A stretch of DNA of 64,000 nt from Bacteroidaceae bacterium. GTDB taxonomy: Bacteria; Bacteroidota; Bacteroidia; Bacteroidales; Bacteroidaceae. Where the stretch lies: contig BLLV01000050.1 of the NCBI GenBank assembly GCA_011959205.1, positions 1 to 64,000 of the forward strand. The letters run 5' to 3'. A model generated the notes under the pieces. That model did not search any database, was not told the DNA's origin, and was given only the letters and a program-made list of their open reading frames with translations. Every line of letters begins with the position of its first letter. Within the stretch, counting starts at the first letter, position 1. Both the position numbers and the translations under genes were made by a program. Positions 26,400 through 35,994 of the stretch are shown piece by piece.

Positions 26400-28061
26400 A
26401 TGGAATGGTTAAATAACTTATTTTTTGAACACACGCCTTTACAAGCGGTTGTAATCCTCTCGATTATCATTGCCGTAGGACTTGGTTTAGGCAAAATTCA
26501 CTTGTTTGGTATTTCATTGGGAGTAACCTTTGTCTTTTTTTCTGGGATTCTGGCCGGACATCTGGGCTTCTCAATCGACTCGAATATGCTAAATTATGCC
26601 GAGAGTTTCGGACTTGTACTTTTTGTATACGAACTAGGGTTGCAGGTAGGTCCCGGCTTTTTCAGTTCATTCCGTAAAGGCGGTGTACAACTCAACATGT
26701 TGGGCATGGGCGTTATTCTGATAGGTACGGTCATGACGGTACTTTTCAGCAAACTGGGAGGCATACCAATGAGCGACATGGTAGGCATCCTTTGTGGAGC
26801 CACCACCAATACTCCCGCTTTGGGTGCCGCCCAACAGACGTTAAAACAAATGGGGGAACCCGCCAGTGGCGCTGCATTAAGTTGCGCCGTAACCTATCCG
26901 CTGGGAGTGGTAGGCGTCATTTTGGCAATGCTATTGGTACGCAAATTATTTGTTCGTCCCTCGGATATCGACATCCATGAGCACGAGGACACCAATCATA
27001 CCTTCATCGCTACTTTCAAGGTACACAATCCTGCCATTTTCAATAAAAGTATAAAAGAAGTAGCTTTATTAAGCTACCCCAAATTTGTTATCTCCCGTTT
27101 ATGGCGAGAAGGCACAGTAAGCATCCCCACGTCAGAAAAAATTCTGAAAGAGAATGACCGCCTGCTGGTCATCACCACAGAAAAGAATGCTCCCTCGCTG
27201 ACGATTCTTTTTGGCGAACAAGAAAGTCAGGATTGGAATAAAGAAGACATCGACTGGAATGCCATAGACAGTCAATTGATTTCCAAACATATCGTTATCA
27301 GCCGTCCTGAAATAAACGGAAAAAAACTAGGCTCTTTACGTCTGCGCAACAGTTATGGAATCAACATCAGCCGTGTGATGCGCAGCGGAGTACAACTGCT
27401 TGCCACACCGGGACTGATCCTTCAACTGGGCGACCGACTGACCGTGGTGGGAGAAGCCAAAGCCATAGAGAATGTAGAAAAAGTTTTGGGCAATACGGTC
27501 AAGACACTGAAAGACCCTAATCTTGCTGCCATATTTATAGGCATTGTACTGGGATTAATACTGGGCTCCATCCCTGTAGTCATCCCCGGCATCAGCACTC
27601 CCGTAAAATTAGGTCTGGCAGGCGGACCTATCGTAGTTGGAATCCTCATCGGATGCTTTGGCCCCCGCTTCCATCTTGTAACTTATACCACTCGGAGTGC
27701 CAACTTGATGCTGCGCGGCATTGGGCTGTCCCTCTATCTGGCTTGTCTAGGACTGGATGCAGGCGCACATTTCTTCGGAACTGTGATGCGCCCCGAAGGA
27801 GTCATCTGGATAGCTGTAGGTTTCGCCATCACCTTTATTCCAGTAGTCATCATGGCATTAGTAGCTCTCCGCATGAGCCGTCTCGACTTCGGCACCACCT
27901 GTGGTATGCTGTGTGGAAGTATGGCAAACCCCATGGCCTTGAACTATGCCAATGATACGTTACCCGGTGATAATCCGGCGGTGAGTTATGCCACCGTATA
28001 CCCGCTGTCCATGTTCAGCCGGGTCATTATAGCCCAATTAATACTCATGTTTTTTATATAA
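26400..28061 (+). CDS. AspT/YidE-type transporter (AAE family, TrkA-C domains)
   Basis: About 553 residues from the ATG at 26400. Two blocks of about five membrane helices (residues 10-180 and 375-553) flank two cytoplasmic TrkA-C-like regulatory domains (about 200-370). Each membrane block has the repeat motif of the AAE duplication domain: VGILCGATTNTPALGAAQQ in the first and GTTCGMLCGSMANPMALNY in the second. Family members exchange amino acids or other small anions (AspT: aspartate/alanine), but most, including YidE/YbjL, have no known substrate. An upstream start at 26367 is unlikely because it would include the promoter. Confidence 0.88.
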   Translation: MEWLNNLFFEHTPLQAVVILSIIIAVGLGLGKIHLFGISLGVTFVFFSGILAGHLGFSIDSNMLNYAESFGLVLFVYELGLQVGPGFFSSFRKGGVQLNMLGMGVILIGTVMTVLFSKLGGIPMSDMVGILCGATTNTPALGAAQQTLKQMGEPASGAALSCAVTYPLGVVGVILAMLLVRKLFVRPSDIDIHEHEDTNHTFIATFKVHNPAIFNKSIKEVALLSYPKFVISRLWREGTVSIPTSEKILKENDRLLVITTEKNAPSLTILFGEQESQDWNKEDIDWNAIDSQLISKHIVISRPEINGKKLGSLRLRNSYGINISRVMRSGVQLLATPGLILQLGDRLTVVGEAKAIENVEKVLGNTVKTLKDPNLAAIFIGIVLGLILGSIPVVIPGISTPVKLGLAGGPIVVGILIGCFGPRFHLVTYTTRSANLMLRGIGLSLYLACLGLDAGAHFFGTVMRPEGVIWIAVGFAITFIPVVIMALVALRMSRLDFGTTCGMLCGSMANPMALNYANDTLPGDNPAVSYATVYPLSMFSRVIIAQLILMFFI

Positions 28062-28070
28062 TTTCCAGCC

Positions 28071-30071
28071 ATGAATGCTTATAACTCAATCACCTCGGAA
28101 ACCATACAGGAAGATATGCGATACCTGCAACTGCTGTCGCATAGTTTCCCCACTATAGCCGATGCCAGTACAGAAATAATCAATCTGGAAGCTATTCTGA
28201 ACCTACCTAAAGGTACAGAACATTTCCTTGCCGACCTACATGGAGAATACGAAGCATTTCAACATGTATTGAGAAATGCTTCTGGTGCCATCAAAAGAAA
28301 GGTTAATGAGATATTCGGCAACACCCTGCGCGAGAACGAAAAAAAAGAACTATGTACACTGATTTATTATCCGGAACAAAAGCTGGATTTGGTAAAAACG
28401 GTGGAAACGGATCTGGACGACTGGTATGTTATTACGTTAAATCAATTGGTATGTGTATGCCAGAATGTATCTTCCAAATACACCCGTTCCAAAGTACGGA
28501 AGTCACTTCCACAAGAATTCTCGTATATCATTCAGGAATTGTTGCACGAAAATTCAATGATCCCCAACAAGCAGGCATATATTAATGTCATCATCAGTAC
28601 TATCATCTCTACTCGTCGTGCCGATGATTTTATCATTGCCCTATGCAACCTCATCCAACGACTTACCATAGACACACTGCATGTGCTGGGTGATATATTC
28701 GACCGCGGCCCCGCCCCCCACCGCATTATGGACATTTTATGCGATTATCATAATTTCGATGTGCAATGGGGGAACCATGACATTTTATGGATGGGAGCAG
28801 CAGCCGGCAATGACTGCTGTATGGCAAACGTGCTACGCCTAGCCATGCGCTATGGAAACCTTGCTGCCTTGGAGGATGGATATGGCATCAACCTCCTACC
28901 CTTGGCCACCTTTGCCATGGAAACATACGCCAACGATCCCTGTACTCTGTTCGGACCAAAAGTAGAGAAAGAAGACTGTACTTACAATGCCAAAACGCTA
29001 CGCATGATAGGTCAGATGCATAAAGCGATCAGCGTTATCCAGTTCAAACTGGAAGCGGAGATTATCAGGCGCCGCCCCGATTTCGAGATGGAAGACCGTA
29101 TGCTACTACACCGTATAGATTTCGAGCGTAAAACCATAACAATGCCCAATGGAAAAAAATATGAATTGAAAGATAGTTTTCTCCCTACGGTAGATCCTGC
29201 CGATCCTTATAAGCTGACAGACGAAGAACAGGAGATTATGAACAAACTTCATCGTTCATTTGTCAGCAGTGAGAAATTGAAAAAGCACATCCGTTGTCTG
29301 TTCCGTTACGGATGTATGTACACGGTGAGCAACTCAAATCTGCTGTTCCACGCCTCCATCCCTCTGAATGCTGACGGTACACTGAAAGATGTATCTATAG
29401 CCGGAAAAATGTACAAGGGAAAAGCCTTGCTGGAAAAAGTAGGTCACTTGATCCGTACTGCCTTCTTCGCTGAAGAAGACAACGAAGACAGACCCTTTGC
29501 CGTAGACTATGTATGGTACTTGTGGTGTGGCAAAGATTCCCCTGCTTTCGACAAGGACAAAATGGCTACTTTCGAACGTTATTTTTTAAAAGAGAAAGAG
29601 TTGCACAAAGAAGTGAAAGGGCACTATTACAGCTTACGCAATGAAGAAAAAGTATGTGATATGCTACTGGATGAGTTCGGAGTGATAGGAACACACCGCC
29701 ATATCATCAACGGACATGTACCCGTAAAAACCATCCAAGGTGAGAATCCAATAAAAGCAAACGGCAAGATGATGGTCATAGACGGAGGATTCTCTAAAGC
29801 ATATCATTCGGAAACTGGAATTGCCGGATATACACTGGTATACCATTCGCGCGGATTCCAACTGGTACAGCACGAACCATTCACCTCAATGCAAAAAGCC
29901 ATTGAAGAAGGACAGGATATTAAATCGAGCACCCAAATAGTAGAAATGAGCACCCAACGCATGATGGTAAAAGACACCGACAAAGGACGAGAACTAGTGA
30001 CACAGATCAACGATTTGAAGAAATTGCTGGTGGCTTACCGAACAGGACTTATCAAGGAGAAATCTATATAA
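28071..30071 (+). CDS. fbp: Fructose-1,6-bisphosphatase class III
   Basis: A 666-residue protein, the usual size of class III (Firmicutes/Bacteroidetes type) FBPase. The metallophosphatase motifs are visible: HFLADLHGEYEAF near residue 57, LGDIFDRGPAPH near 207, QWGNHDILWMGA near 232 and a late INGHVPVKTIQGENP. It hydrolyses fructose-1,6-bisphosphate to fructose-6-phosphate in gluconeogenesis. The gene begins 9 bp after the transporter stop and may be co-transcribed with it. It ends before strong hairpins shared with the convergent panD gene. Confidence 0.95.
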   Translation: MNAYNSITSETIQEDMRYLQLLSHSFPTIADASTEIINLEAILNLPKGTEHFLADLHGEYEAFQHVLRNASGAIKRKVNEIFGNTLRENEKKELCTLIYYPEQKLDLVKTVETDLDDWYVITLNQLVCVCQNVSSKYTRSKVRKSLPQEFSYIIQELLHENSMIPNKQAYINVIISTIISTRRADDFIIALCNLIQRLTIDTLHVLGDIFDRGPAPHRIMDILCDYHNFDVQWGNHDILWMGAAAGNDCCMANVLRLAMRYGNLAALEDGYGINLLPLATFAMETYANDPCTLFGPKVEKEDCTYNAKTLRMIGQMHKAISVIQFKLEAEIIRRRPDFEMEDRMLLHRIDFERKTITMPNGKKYELKDSFLPTVDPADPYKLTDEEQEIMNKLHRSFVSSEKLKKHIRCLFRYGCMYTVSNSNLLFHASIPLNADGTLKDVSIAGKMYKGKALLEKVGHLIRTAFFAEEDNEDRPFAVDYVWYLWCGKDSPAFDKDKMATFERYFLKEKELHKEVKGHYYSLRNEEKVCDMLLDEFGVIGTHRHIINGHVPVKTIQGENPIKANGKMMVIDGGFSKAYHSETGIAGYTLVYHSRGFQLVQHEPFTSMQKAIEEGQDIKSSTQIVEMSTQRMMVKDTDKGRELVTQINDLKKLLVAYRTGLIKEKSI

Positions 30072-30075
30072 AAGA

Positions 30076-30136
30076 TTATCCGCAATCATACCACCAGATA
30101 ATAAATGAAGATTTATTGCCCTATGATTGCGGATAA
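30076..30136. terminator. 15-bp perfect inverted repeat between fbp and panD
   Basis: TTATCCGCAATCATA (30076-30090) is the exact reverse complement of 30122-30136, with a 31-base loop. It starts just after the fbp stop. It may act with the next hairpin as a tandem transcription end. Confidence 0.55.
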
Positions 30137-30142
30137 AAAAAT

Positions 30143-30177
30143 AAAGCCCGTATCAGACTCACGTCTACCGGGCTTTT
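30143..30177. terminator. Bidirectional terminator between convergent fbp and panD
   Basis: AAAGCCCG (30143-30150) pairs with CGGGCTTT (30169-30176). The stem has an A-run on the left and a T-run on the right, so it can work on both strands. Confidence 0.75.
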
Positions 30178-30201
30178 AGATTACCGAACAAAAAAATACT
30201 G

Positions 30202-30552
30202 TTATACAATCTTGTTCATTACCGAATCAGGGAAAACCACCGTCGGCTTGAACGATTTAGCTTCTTCAAAATCCATCATGGCGTATGACATGATAATTAC
30301 AATGTCACCTACCTGTACTTTCCGGGCAGCAGCCCCATTCAGACAAATACATCCCGAACCGCGCTCACCTTTAATAATATAAGTTTCAAACCTCTCGCCG
30401 TTATTATTATCCACAATATACACTTTCTCACCGGCAATCATGTTGGCGGCATCCATCAAGTCCTCGTCAATCGTGATACTCCCCATGTAATTCAAATTGG
30501 CTTCCGTTACACGGACACAATGAAGTTTCGACTTTAATACCTCAATCATCAT
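30202..30552 (-). CDS. panD: Aspartate 1-decarboxylase (pyruvoyl-dependent)
   Basis: 116 residues, the normal size of the PanD proenzyme. The self-cleavage site Gly-Ser is in NYMGSITID (residues 21-29), where Ser becomes the pyruvoyl group; the proton-relay Tyr and Lys9 (KSKLHC) are also present, and [18 protein letters not shown] is the conserved C-terminal core. It makes beta-alanine for pantothenate. It lies 30 bp downstream of panC, so panC-panD form an operon with the product of this enzyme feeding the other. Confidence 0.96.
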   Translation of the reverse strand: MMIEVLKSKLHCVRVTEANLNYMGSITIDEDLMDAANMIAGEKVYIVDNNNGERFETYIIKGERGSGCICLNGAAARKVQVGDIVIIMSYAMMDFEEAKSFKPTVVFPDSVMNKIV

Positions 30553-30582
30553 AATTCTAATGGTTAATGGTTAAAGATATTA

Positions 30583-31431
30583 CTATCCCTTATATTTTAT
30601 ATTATCTATCAAACGTACCTCTCCACAAAATACTGTAATGCAACCTATTGCATAATCCGTATCTTCCCAATCCGCTATTTTCTGAAGCGTAGTGCCGTCT
30701 ACTATTTCAAAATATTCCAGACGCAAACCCGGAGCGACTGCAATCGCATCTTCCACAAACTTCTGAGTCTCAGCGACCGGATGAGATTTTGCAAAAGTAC
30801 AACTTTTAAATAAAGTTTGCGAAATATTCAGCGCATGCTCTCTTTCCACCGCAGAAAGCCGCGCATTGCGGCTGCTCAATGCCAGTCCGTCTTCCTCACG
30901 CACAATAGGACAACCTACAATTTCCAGCCCGTTGAACCCTATCTGTTTCACCATTTCACGAATAATAGCCAACTGCTGGAAATCTTTCTCACCGAAATAA
31001 GCACGGGTAGGATTTACAATCATAAACAGTTTGCTCACTATCTGGCATACTCCATTAAAATGTCCCGGACGGAAACGGCCTTCCATCACTGTGTCCAGCG
31101 GCGCATAACTGAACTGCCGGGTATCAGGCTCAGGATAAATCTCTTCTACAGACGGAGCAAAAACAAAAGTCGCCCCTACTTTTTCCAACAATTCACAATC
31201 GGCATCCAATGTACGCGGATATTTTGCCAAGTCATTTTTGTCGTTAAACTGGGTAGGATTCACAAAATCACTTACCACCACTACATCATTTTCTGCAACA
31301 GCACGTTTCACCAACGAAGCGTGTCCGGCATGGAGTGCACCCATGGTAGGCACCAGACCTATTGTCTTTCCCTCACTGCGCAGGGCATCCAGCTCTGACT
31401 GAAGCTCTTTGATTGTTTGAACTAACTTCAT
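30583..31431 (-). CDS. panC: Pantothenate synthetase
   Basis: A 282-residue class I adenylate-forming enzyme. Visible motifs: [18 protein letters not shown] (residues 27-44, HIGH-type ATP site), [22 protein letters not shown] near residue 148 and [11 protein letters not shown] near 185 (KMSKS-like loop). It joins pantoate and beta-alanine using ATP. It is the first gene of the panC-panD operon and diverges from the GlgA-like gene. Confidence 0.96.
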   Translation of the reverse strand: MKLVQTIKELQSELDALRSEGKTIGLVPTMGALHAGHASLVKRAVAENDVVVVSDFVNPTQFNDKNDLAKYPRTLDADCELLEKVGATFVFAPSVEEIYPEPDTRQFSYAPLDTVMEGRFRPGHFNGVCQIVSKLFMIVNPTRAYFGEKDFQQLAIIREMVKQIGFNGLEIVGCPIVREEDGLALSSRNARLSAVEREHALNISQTLFKSCTFAKSHPVAETQKFVEDAIAVAPGLRLEYFEIVDGTTLQKIADWEDTDYAIGCITVFCGEVRLIDNIKYKG

Positions 31432-31781
31432 CTTTTTATCTTTTTTGTTTGAGTAGTTTCATTTAAAACGGCTGCAAAGTAAACCATTATTTGGGAGATA
31501 ACGAAGAAAAAAAGAATTTTAATTAACGATGAGTGGTTAGTGATGAATGGTTAATACCTTTCGGATATGATGCTATAAGTCCTTATCAACTACCATCCAG
31601 CCACCAGTTCTTCCTCCATCTCCCCTAATACCGCAATGCATTAATCACGAATTACCAATTATTAGATACTAATTATCAACTACTTAACAAATCATAAGGA
31701 ATTATTATCCCTCGTTTCTTGCCACTCTCATCCATTTTTTTTATATCTTTGCAAAATGATTATGAGCAACAAAAAGTTAAG
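31432..31781. promoter_or_regulatory. 350-bp divergent intergenic region, panC / GlgA-like gene
   Basis: No gene is seen. On the plus strand TATATCTTTG contains a -7 match (31744-31751) 30 bp before the GlgA-like ATG. Next to panC there is only a weak -7 candidate on the minus strand (TTACTTTG, about 31475-31482). The middle has degenerate short repeats of the TGGTTAGTGATGAATGGTTAA kind that are common in Bacteroidales intergenic DNA. Confidence 0.45.
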
Positions 31782-32606
31782 ATGAAGGCAAATAAAGTTT
31801 TATTTATTACACAAGAGATTACCCCTTACGTTCCCGAATCCGAAATGGCAGACATGGGAAGATATCTCCCTCAGGCTATCCAGGAAAAAGGCAGAGAAAT
31901 CAGAACTTTTATGCCAAAATGGGGCAATGTCAATGAGCGCAGAAACCAATTACACGAAGTCATCCGCCTGTCCGGCATGAATTTAATCATAGACGATACG
32001 GATCATCCGCTGATTATCAAGGTAGCATCTATCCAAGCTGCACGTATGCAGGTTTACTTCATTGACAATGACGACTATTTCCAGCACCGCCAAATGGTAG
32101 CTGACGAAAACGGTGTAGAATACAAAGACAATGACGAACGTGCTATTTTTTATGCACGCGGTGTATTGGAAACGGTAAAGAAACTACGCTGGTGTCCGGA
32201 CATTATCCATTGCCAAGGATGGATGAGCGCATTTGTGCCTCTTTATATTAAGAAGGCTTATCAAGATGAGCCGTCATTTAGAGACTCAAAAGTAGTATTT
32301 TCGGTGTTTGAAGAGGATTTCAAATCAGACTGCGAAGGCAATCTGACTGAAAAGCTTATGTTGAAAGGCATCGAAAAAAGTGATGTGGAAAGCATCGTCA
32401 AGTCTCCGGCGAATTACGAGGAGCTTTGCAAACTGGCCATTGCCTACTCCGACGGCGTGATACAGAACAGCGAGAAAGTGAACGAGAATGTCATGAAGTT
32501 CGCCCGTGAATCGGGAATCCCTGTGCTCGACTATCAGCCTGCCGATACCTACGTAGATGCTTTCAATGAGTTCTATGACAAAGTATGGGAGTTTGAAAAG
32601 AAATAA
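31782..32606 (+). CDS. Glycogen/starch synthase N-terminal-domain-only protein
   Basis: About 274 residues from the ATG at 31782. The whole protein corresponds to the N-terminal (acceptor-side) domain of GT5 glycogen synthase: KVLFITQEITPYVP at the start, DDERAIFYARGVLETVKKL and DIIHCQGWMSAFVPLY in the middle. Full GlgA enzymes are about 470-500 residues with a C-terminal GT-B domain, which is absent. The ADP-glucose-binding K-x-G-G-L loop that normally follows the first strand is replaced by PESEMADM. It is therefore probably not an active glycosyltransferase. The neighbouring genes give no functional hint beyond proximity to panC. Confidence 0.75.
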   Translation: MKANKVLFITQEITPYVPESEMADMGRYLPQAIQEKGREIRTFMPKWGNVNERRNQLHEVIRLSGMNLIIDDTDHPLIIKVASIQAARMQVYFIDNDDYFQHRQMVADENGVEYKDNDERAIFYARGVLETVKKLRWCPDIIHCQGWMSAFVPLYIKKAYQDEPSFRDSKVVFSVFEEDFKSDCEGNLTEKLMLKGIEKSDVESIVKSPANYEELCKLAIAYSDGVIQNSEKVNENVMKFARESGIPVLDYQPADTYVDAFNEFYDKVWEFEKK

Positions 32607-32625
32607 CTCACTAAGAATAATAAAG

Positions 32626-34053
32626 ATGAAAATCAAATACTTATGCGCATTGTTGTTGGCGGCACTGATTTACAGTTGCGACGACTCAACAACCGGCATC
32701 GGGACTGATCTTATCCCCGGTGGAGATAAGATTTCGGCAAATACAGACAGTTATGAGTTCACCACCCAATCCCTGTTGGCTGACTCCGTTTATGCACGTA
32801 CCAGTACAGCATATTTAGGACGATATACCGATGAACAATTTGGAGAATTTACTGCCGATTTTATAGCACAGTTCACCTGTATGGACAACTTCAAATTTGA
32901 AGAAGAACTGACCAAAGTTATCGGAGTAAATATAAGCCTGCAATACGGGTCTTTTTTTGGCGACTCGCTGAATGCCATGCGCTTACAGGTTGACACATTG
33001 AACAAGGTTATTCCTGAAAAAGAATTAAGTACTTTCTATACCAGTGTAGATCCTAAGAATTATTACAATGAAAAAGGAAAACCAATAGCTGTAAAAGCCT
33101 ATTCGGCAGTAGGCCCGTCTACGAGCAAAGATGAGACCAAAACAAGCGATGGCAACAAGCAAAGAACAATCATACAGACTATCAAATTACCCAATTCATT
33201 AGGTGATCATATCTTCAACAAATACAAAGAGAACAAAGAGTATTTCAAGACTCCTGAAAGTTTTATCAAGAATGTATTAAAGGGAGTTTACATTCGCTGT
33301 ACTCATGGTGACGGAACCATTTTATACATTGACGGTTTAAGCTTGAATCTTAATTTTGAAGCCCTGATAGAAAGTTCTTCCGGCAAGCGGGATTCGCTAG
33401 TTTACAAATCTTATTTCTTTGGCGCGACCAAAGAAGTGATACAAGCCAACCACTTCAGCAATAATAACAGACTGGAAGATTTGGTCAAAGATCAGAACCA
33501 CACTTACATCAAAAGCCCAGCAGGTATTTTTACAGAAGCGACTTTCCCCATTACAGAGATTTACAATGAACATAAAAGAGATACACTAAATGGTGTAAAT
33601 GTATCGTTCACCCGCTATAATGAAAAAGAATCCAAATACAAAATGGGCATTCCTCAACACGTATTGATGGTCAGAAAAAAAGATATGTTCTCGTTTTTTG
33701 AAGAAAATAAGATTACTGACAACAAGACTTCTTTCTTAAGTCCATATAACAGCAGCAATAATACATACGCCTTTACCAACATCGCTCCCTTAATTACCTA
33801 TTGCATTGAGGAACGCAAAAAGGGGATAATAGCATCAGGAGGAAATCCCGAAAAGGAAGAAGATGGAAAAAAATGGGAAGCGGAAAATCCGGACTGGAAC
33901 AAAGTTGTCATAATACCGGTCAAAGCAGGAACCAATTCAAACAATGAGATTGTTGAAATCTCCAACAGTTTAAGCATGGAAAACGCAACTTTAAAAGGAG
34001 GAACAAATCCGGATAATAAACTAAAAATACAAATCTTCTACACTACATTTTAA
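32626..34053 (+). CDS. DUF4270 family outer-membrane/surface lipoprotein
   Basis: About 475 residues from the ATG at 32626. It begins with a lipoprotein signal (KIKYLCALLLAALIYSCDDS), with Cys after LIYS as the lipidation site and acidic residues directly after it, a context that in Bacteroidetes can favour export to the surface. SCDDSTTGIGTDLIPG is the typical DUF4270 start. The function of the family is unknown. It lies 19 bp after the GlgA-like gene, so the two are likely co-transcribed. A terminator follows at 34083-34122. Confidence 0.85.
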   Translation: MKIKYLCALLLAALIYSCDDSTTGIGTDLIPGGDKISANTDSYEFTTQSLLADSVYARTSTAYLGRYTDEQFGEFTADFIAQFTCMDNFKFEEELTKVIGVNISLQYGSFFGDSLNAMRLQVDTLNKVIPEKELSTFYTSVDPKNYYNEKGKPIAVKAYSAVGPSTSKDETKTSDGNKQRTIIQTIKLPNSLGDHIFNKYKENKEYFKTPESFIKNVLKGVYIRCTHGDGTILYIDGLSLNLNFEALIESSSGKRDSLVYKSYFFGATKEVIQANHFSNNNRLEDLVKDQNHTYIKSPAGIFTEATFPITEIYNEHKRDTLNGVNVSFTRYNEKESKYKMGIPQHVLMVRKKDMFSFFEENKITDNKTSFLSPYNSSNNTYAFTNIAPLITYCIEERKKGIIASGGNPEKEEDGKKWEAENPDWNKVVIIPVKAGTNSNNEIVEISNSLSMENATLKGGTNPDNKLKIQIFYTTF

Positions 34054-34082
34054 AACTTTTTCATTTAACCAAACGAAATAAA

Positions 34083-34122
34083 AAGCAGGCGGAAACTACA
34101 GCAATGTTGTTTCCGCCTGCTT
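34083..34122. terminator. Terminator after the DUF4270 gene
   Basis: AAGCAGGCGGAAAC (34083-34096) pairs perfectly with GTTTCCGCCTGCTT (34109-34122) around a 12-base loop, 30 bp after the stop codon. Confidence 0.8.
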
Positions 34123-34243
34123 AATTTGATCCACCGCAATCATATCTACCACACCGAATGATAAATGGATATTTATGGAACGTAAATACCCAATCAACAT
34201 TAGCACAATGATTACGAATCATCATAAAAATAGACTTATAAGC

Positions 34244-34288
34244 AAATAAACCGACAAAATCCTTTTCATGAACCCTATCGGTTTATTT
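34244..34288. terminator. Hairpin after the DUF3127 gene
   Basis: AAATAAACCGA (34244-34254) pairs with TCGGTTTATTT (34278-34288). It is 25 bp beyond the stop of the minus-strand DUF3127 gene and has T-rich sequence on that strand. Confidence 0.6.
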
Positions 34289-34312
34289 ATGTTTATGAAA
34301 ACCCCTTATTCT

Positions 34313-34690
34313 TTAGAAAGGCAAATCATCCTTCTCGTCTGTTGCGGCAAAATCTACCGGAGCAGCAGGAGCTGCATTTATGGGAGGAAACGGAGCAGCC
34401 GGTGCGACAGGCCCCTGAGCACCCACACGCTCTACTTTCCACGCACGGATACTATTGAACCAGCGGCCATTCCACTCGCGAGCATCCACATCAAAAAACA
34501 CATTCAATTCTTCACCTGCCTGAATATTAAATTGCGCTATCTTATCTGCTCCAAATACGTCAAAACACATTTTTTTAGGATATTGGTCATGCGTTTCGAT
34601 TACGTATTCCTGCACCTTCCATTCATTTCCTGTCTTTGAAACTCCTCCTCTCGGTTCGAGGACTGCTATTACTTTTCCTGCTAATTCCAT
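34313..34690 (-). CDS. DUF3127 protein with an SSB-like acidic C-terminal tip
   Basis: 125 residues. The N-terminal 85 residues (ELAGKVIAVLEPRGGVSKTG, QYPKKMCFDVFGADKI, VFFDVDAREWNGRWFNSIRAW) form the DUF3127 domain, which has an OB-fold-like strand pattern. A Pro/Ala linker follows, and the protein ends in DEKDDLPF. This closely resembles the conserved tip of single-stranded DNA-binding protein (DDDIPF) that recruits replication and repair enzymes. A nucleic-acid-binding role is an inference. It is divergent from dnaN, a further link to replication. Length and tail are directly visible. Confidence 0.85.
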   Translation of the reverse strand: MELAGKVIAVLEPRGGVSKTGNEWKVQEYVIETHDQYPKKMCFDVFGADKIAQFNIQAGEELNVFFDVDAREWNGRWFNSIRAWKVERVGAQGPVAPAAPFPPINAAPAAPVDFAATDEKDDLPF

Positions 34691-34784
34691 ATTACGTTAT
34701 TTTAATTCGCCACGAAAGTACACTTTTCCTTGCGAGTAAACTAATTTTTTCGCCATTTTTTGCGCTCGAACCATAATCTTTTCG

Positions 34785-34792
34785 TAACTTTG
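34785..34792 (+). promoter_or_regulatory. Predicted dnaN -7 promoter element
   Basis: TAACTTTG matches TAnnTTTG; TTTG at 34759-34762 lies 22 bp upstream. The dnaN ATG is at 34844, which gives a leader of about 45 nt. Confidence 0.6.
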
Positions 34793-34843
34793 GCAGTTAA
34801 ATGAATGTAGAGATATAGAATATAAATATAATAATATAAAACT

Positions 34844-35968
34844 ATGAAGTTCATCGTTTCAAGTACTGGATTATTCAGTCATTTACAAGCTATTAGCCGA
34901 GTAATCAACTCCAAAAATTCGTTACCTATCCTTGATTGTTTCTTGATGGAACTGACTGACGGAACGTTGTCGCTCACTGCCTCTGACAGCGAAACGACCC
35001 TATCCACTTCTCTGGAAGTAAATGAGAGTGACAGTGACGGTTGTTTTGCCGTTTCTTCAAAAACCATACTCGAAGCCCTGAAAGAAATACCCGAACAGCC
35101 ACTGACTTTCCTAGTCAATACAGAAAATCTGGAAATCACCGTACAATATCAGAATGGTAAATACAGCCTGATGGGGCAAAATGCCAACGAATATCCGCAA
35201 GCTCCCGCATTGGGTGCAAATGCGGTACACGTAACGATGGAAGCTCCGGTGATGCTGACAGGTATCAACCGCTCATTGTTCGCTACCGCCGATGATGAGT
35301 TACGTCCGGTAATGAATGGTATTTATTTTGATATCACTACCGAAGACATCACTTTCGTAGCCTCAGACGGACACAAATTAGTACGTAACAAAATATTCGC
35401 GGCACATGGCGATGAAAAAGCCGCCTTCATTTTACCCAAGAAACCGGCAACCCTACTGAAGAACCTGTTGCCGAAAGAACAAGGAGACGTACAAATTGAT
35501 TTCGATGACCGTAACGCTACGTTTACATTAGAAAACTACAAAATGATATGCCGCCTTATCGAAGGACGCTATCCCAATTATAACTCAGTGATTCCGCAGG
35601 ATAACCCTCACAAGGCCACCATTGACCGCATGATGCTGATCAGCGCGCTCCGCCGTGTATCTGTATTCTCATCACAAGCAAGCAGTTTGATAAAACTCCG
35701 CCTCAGCGAAAATCAGATCCAGATCTCTGCACAAGACATCGACTTCTCCACCTCTGCAGAAGAGACACTGACCTGCCAATACACAGGAAGCCCCATGAGC
35801 ATCGGCTTTAAATCAACATTCCTGATTGATATTTTAAACAACATCTCAGCACAGGAAATACTTTTCGAACTGGCTGATCCTTCACGTGCGGGCGTTATTG
35901 TCCCTGTAGAACAGGAAGAGAAAGAAGATCTGCTGATGCTGCTGATGCCTATGATGCTGAATGACTAA
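34844..35968 (+). CDS. dnaN: DNA polymerase III beta subunit (sliding clamp)
   Basis: A 374-residue protein with the three-domain clamp layout: KFIVSSTGLFSHLQAISRVI at the start, then LPILDCFLMEL, PVMNGIYFDI and FVASDGHKLVR in the second domain, and LPMMLND at the end, the usual clamp C-terminus. It forms a dimeric ring that holds replicative polymerase on DNA. It is followed 26 bp later by an exonuclease gene and then coaBC and recN, suggesting one operon of DNA-metabolism genes. Confidence 0.97.
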   Translation: MKFIVSSTGLFSHLQAISRVINSKNSLPILDCFLMELTDGTLSLTASDSETTLSTSLEVNESDSDGCFAVSSKTILEALKEIPEQPLTFLVNTENLEITVQYQNGKYSLMGQNANEYPQAPALGANAVHVTMEAPVMLTGINRSLFATADDELRPVMNGIYFDITTEDITFVASDGHKLVRNKIFAAHGDEKAAFILPKKPATLLKNLLPKEQGDVQIDFDDRNATFTLENYKMICRLIEGRYPNYNSVIPQDNPHKATIDRMMLISALRRVSVFSSQASSLIKLRLSENQIQISAQDIDFSTSAEETLTCQYTGSPMSIGFKSTFLIDILNNISAQEILFELADPSRAGVIVPVEQEEKEDLLMLLMPMMLND

Positions 35969-35994
35969 AAAACAACATATAATACAAGCTAAAA

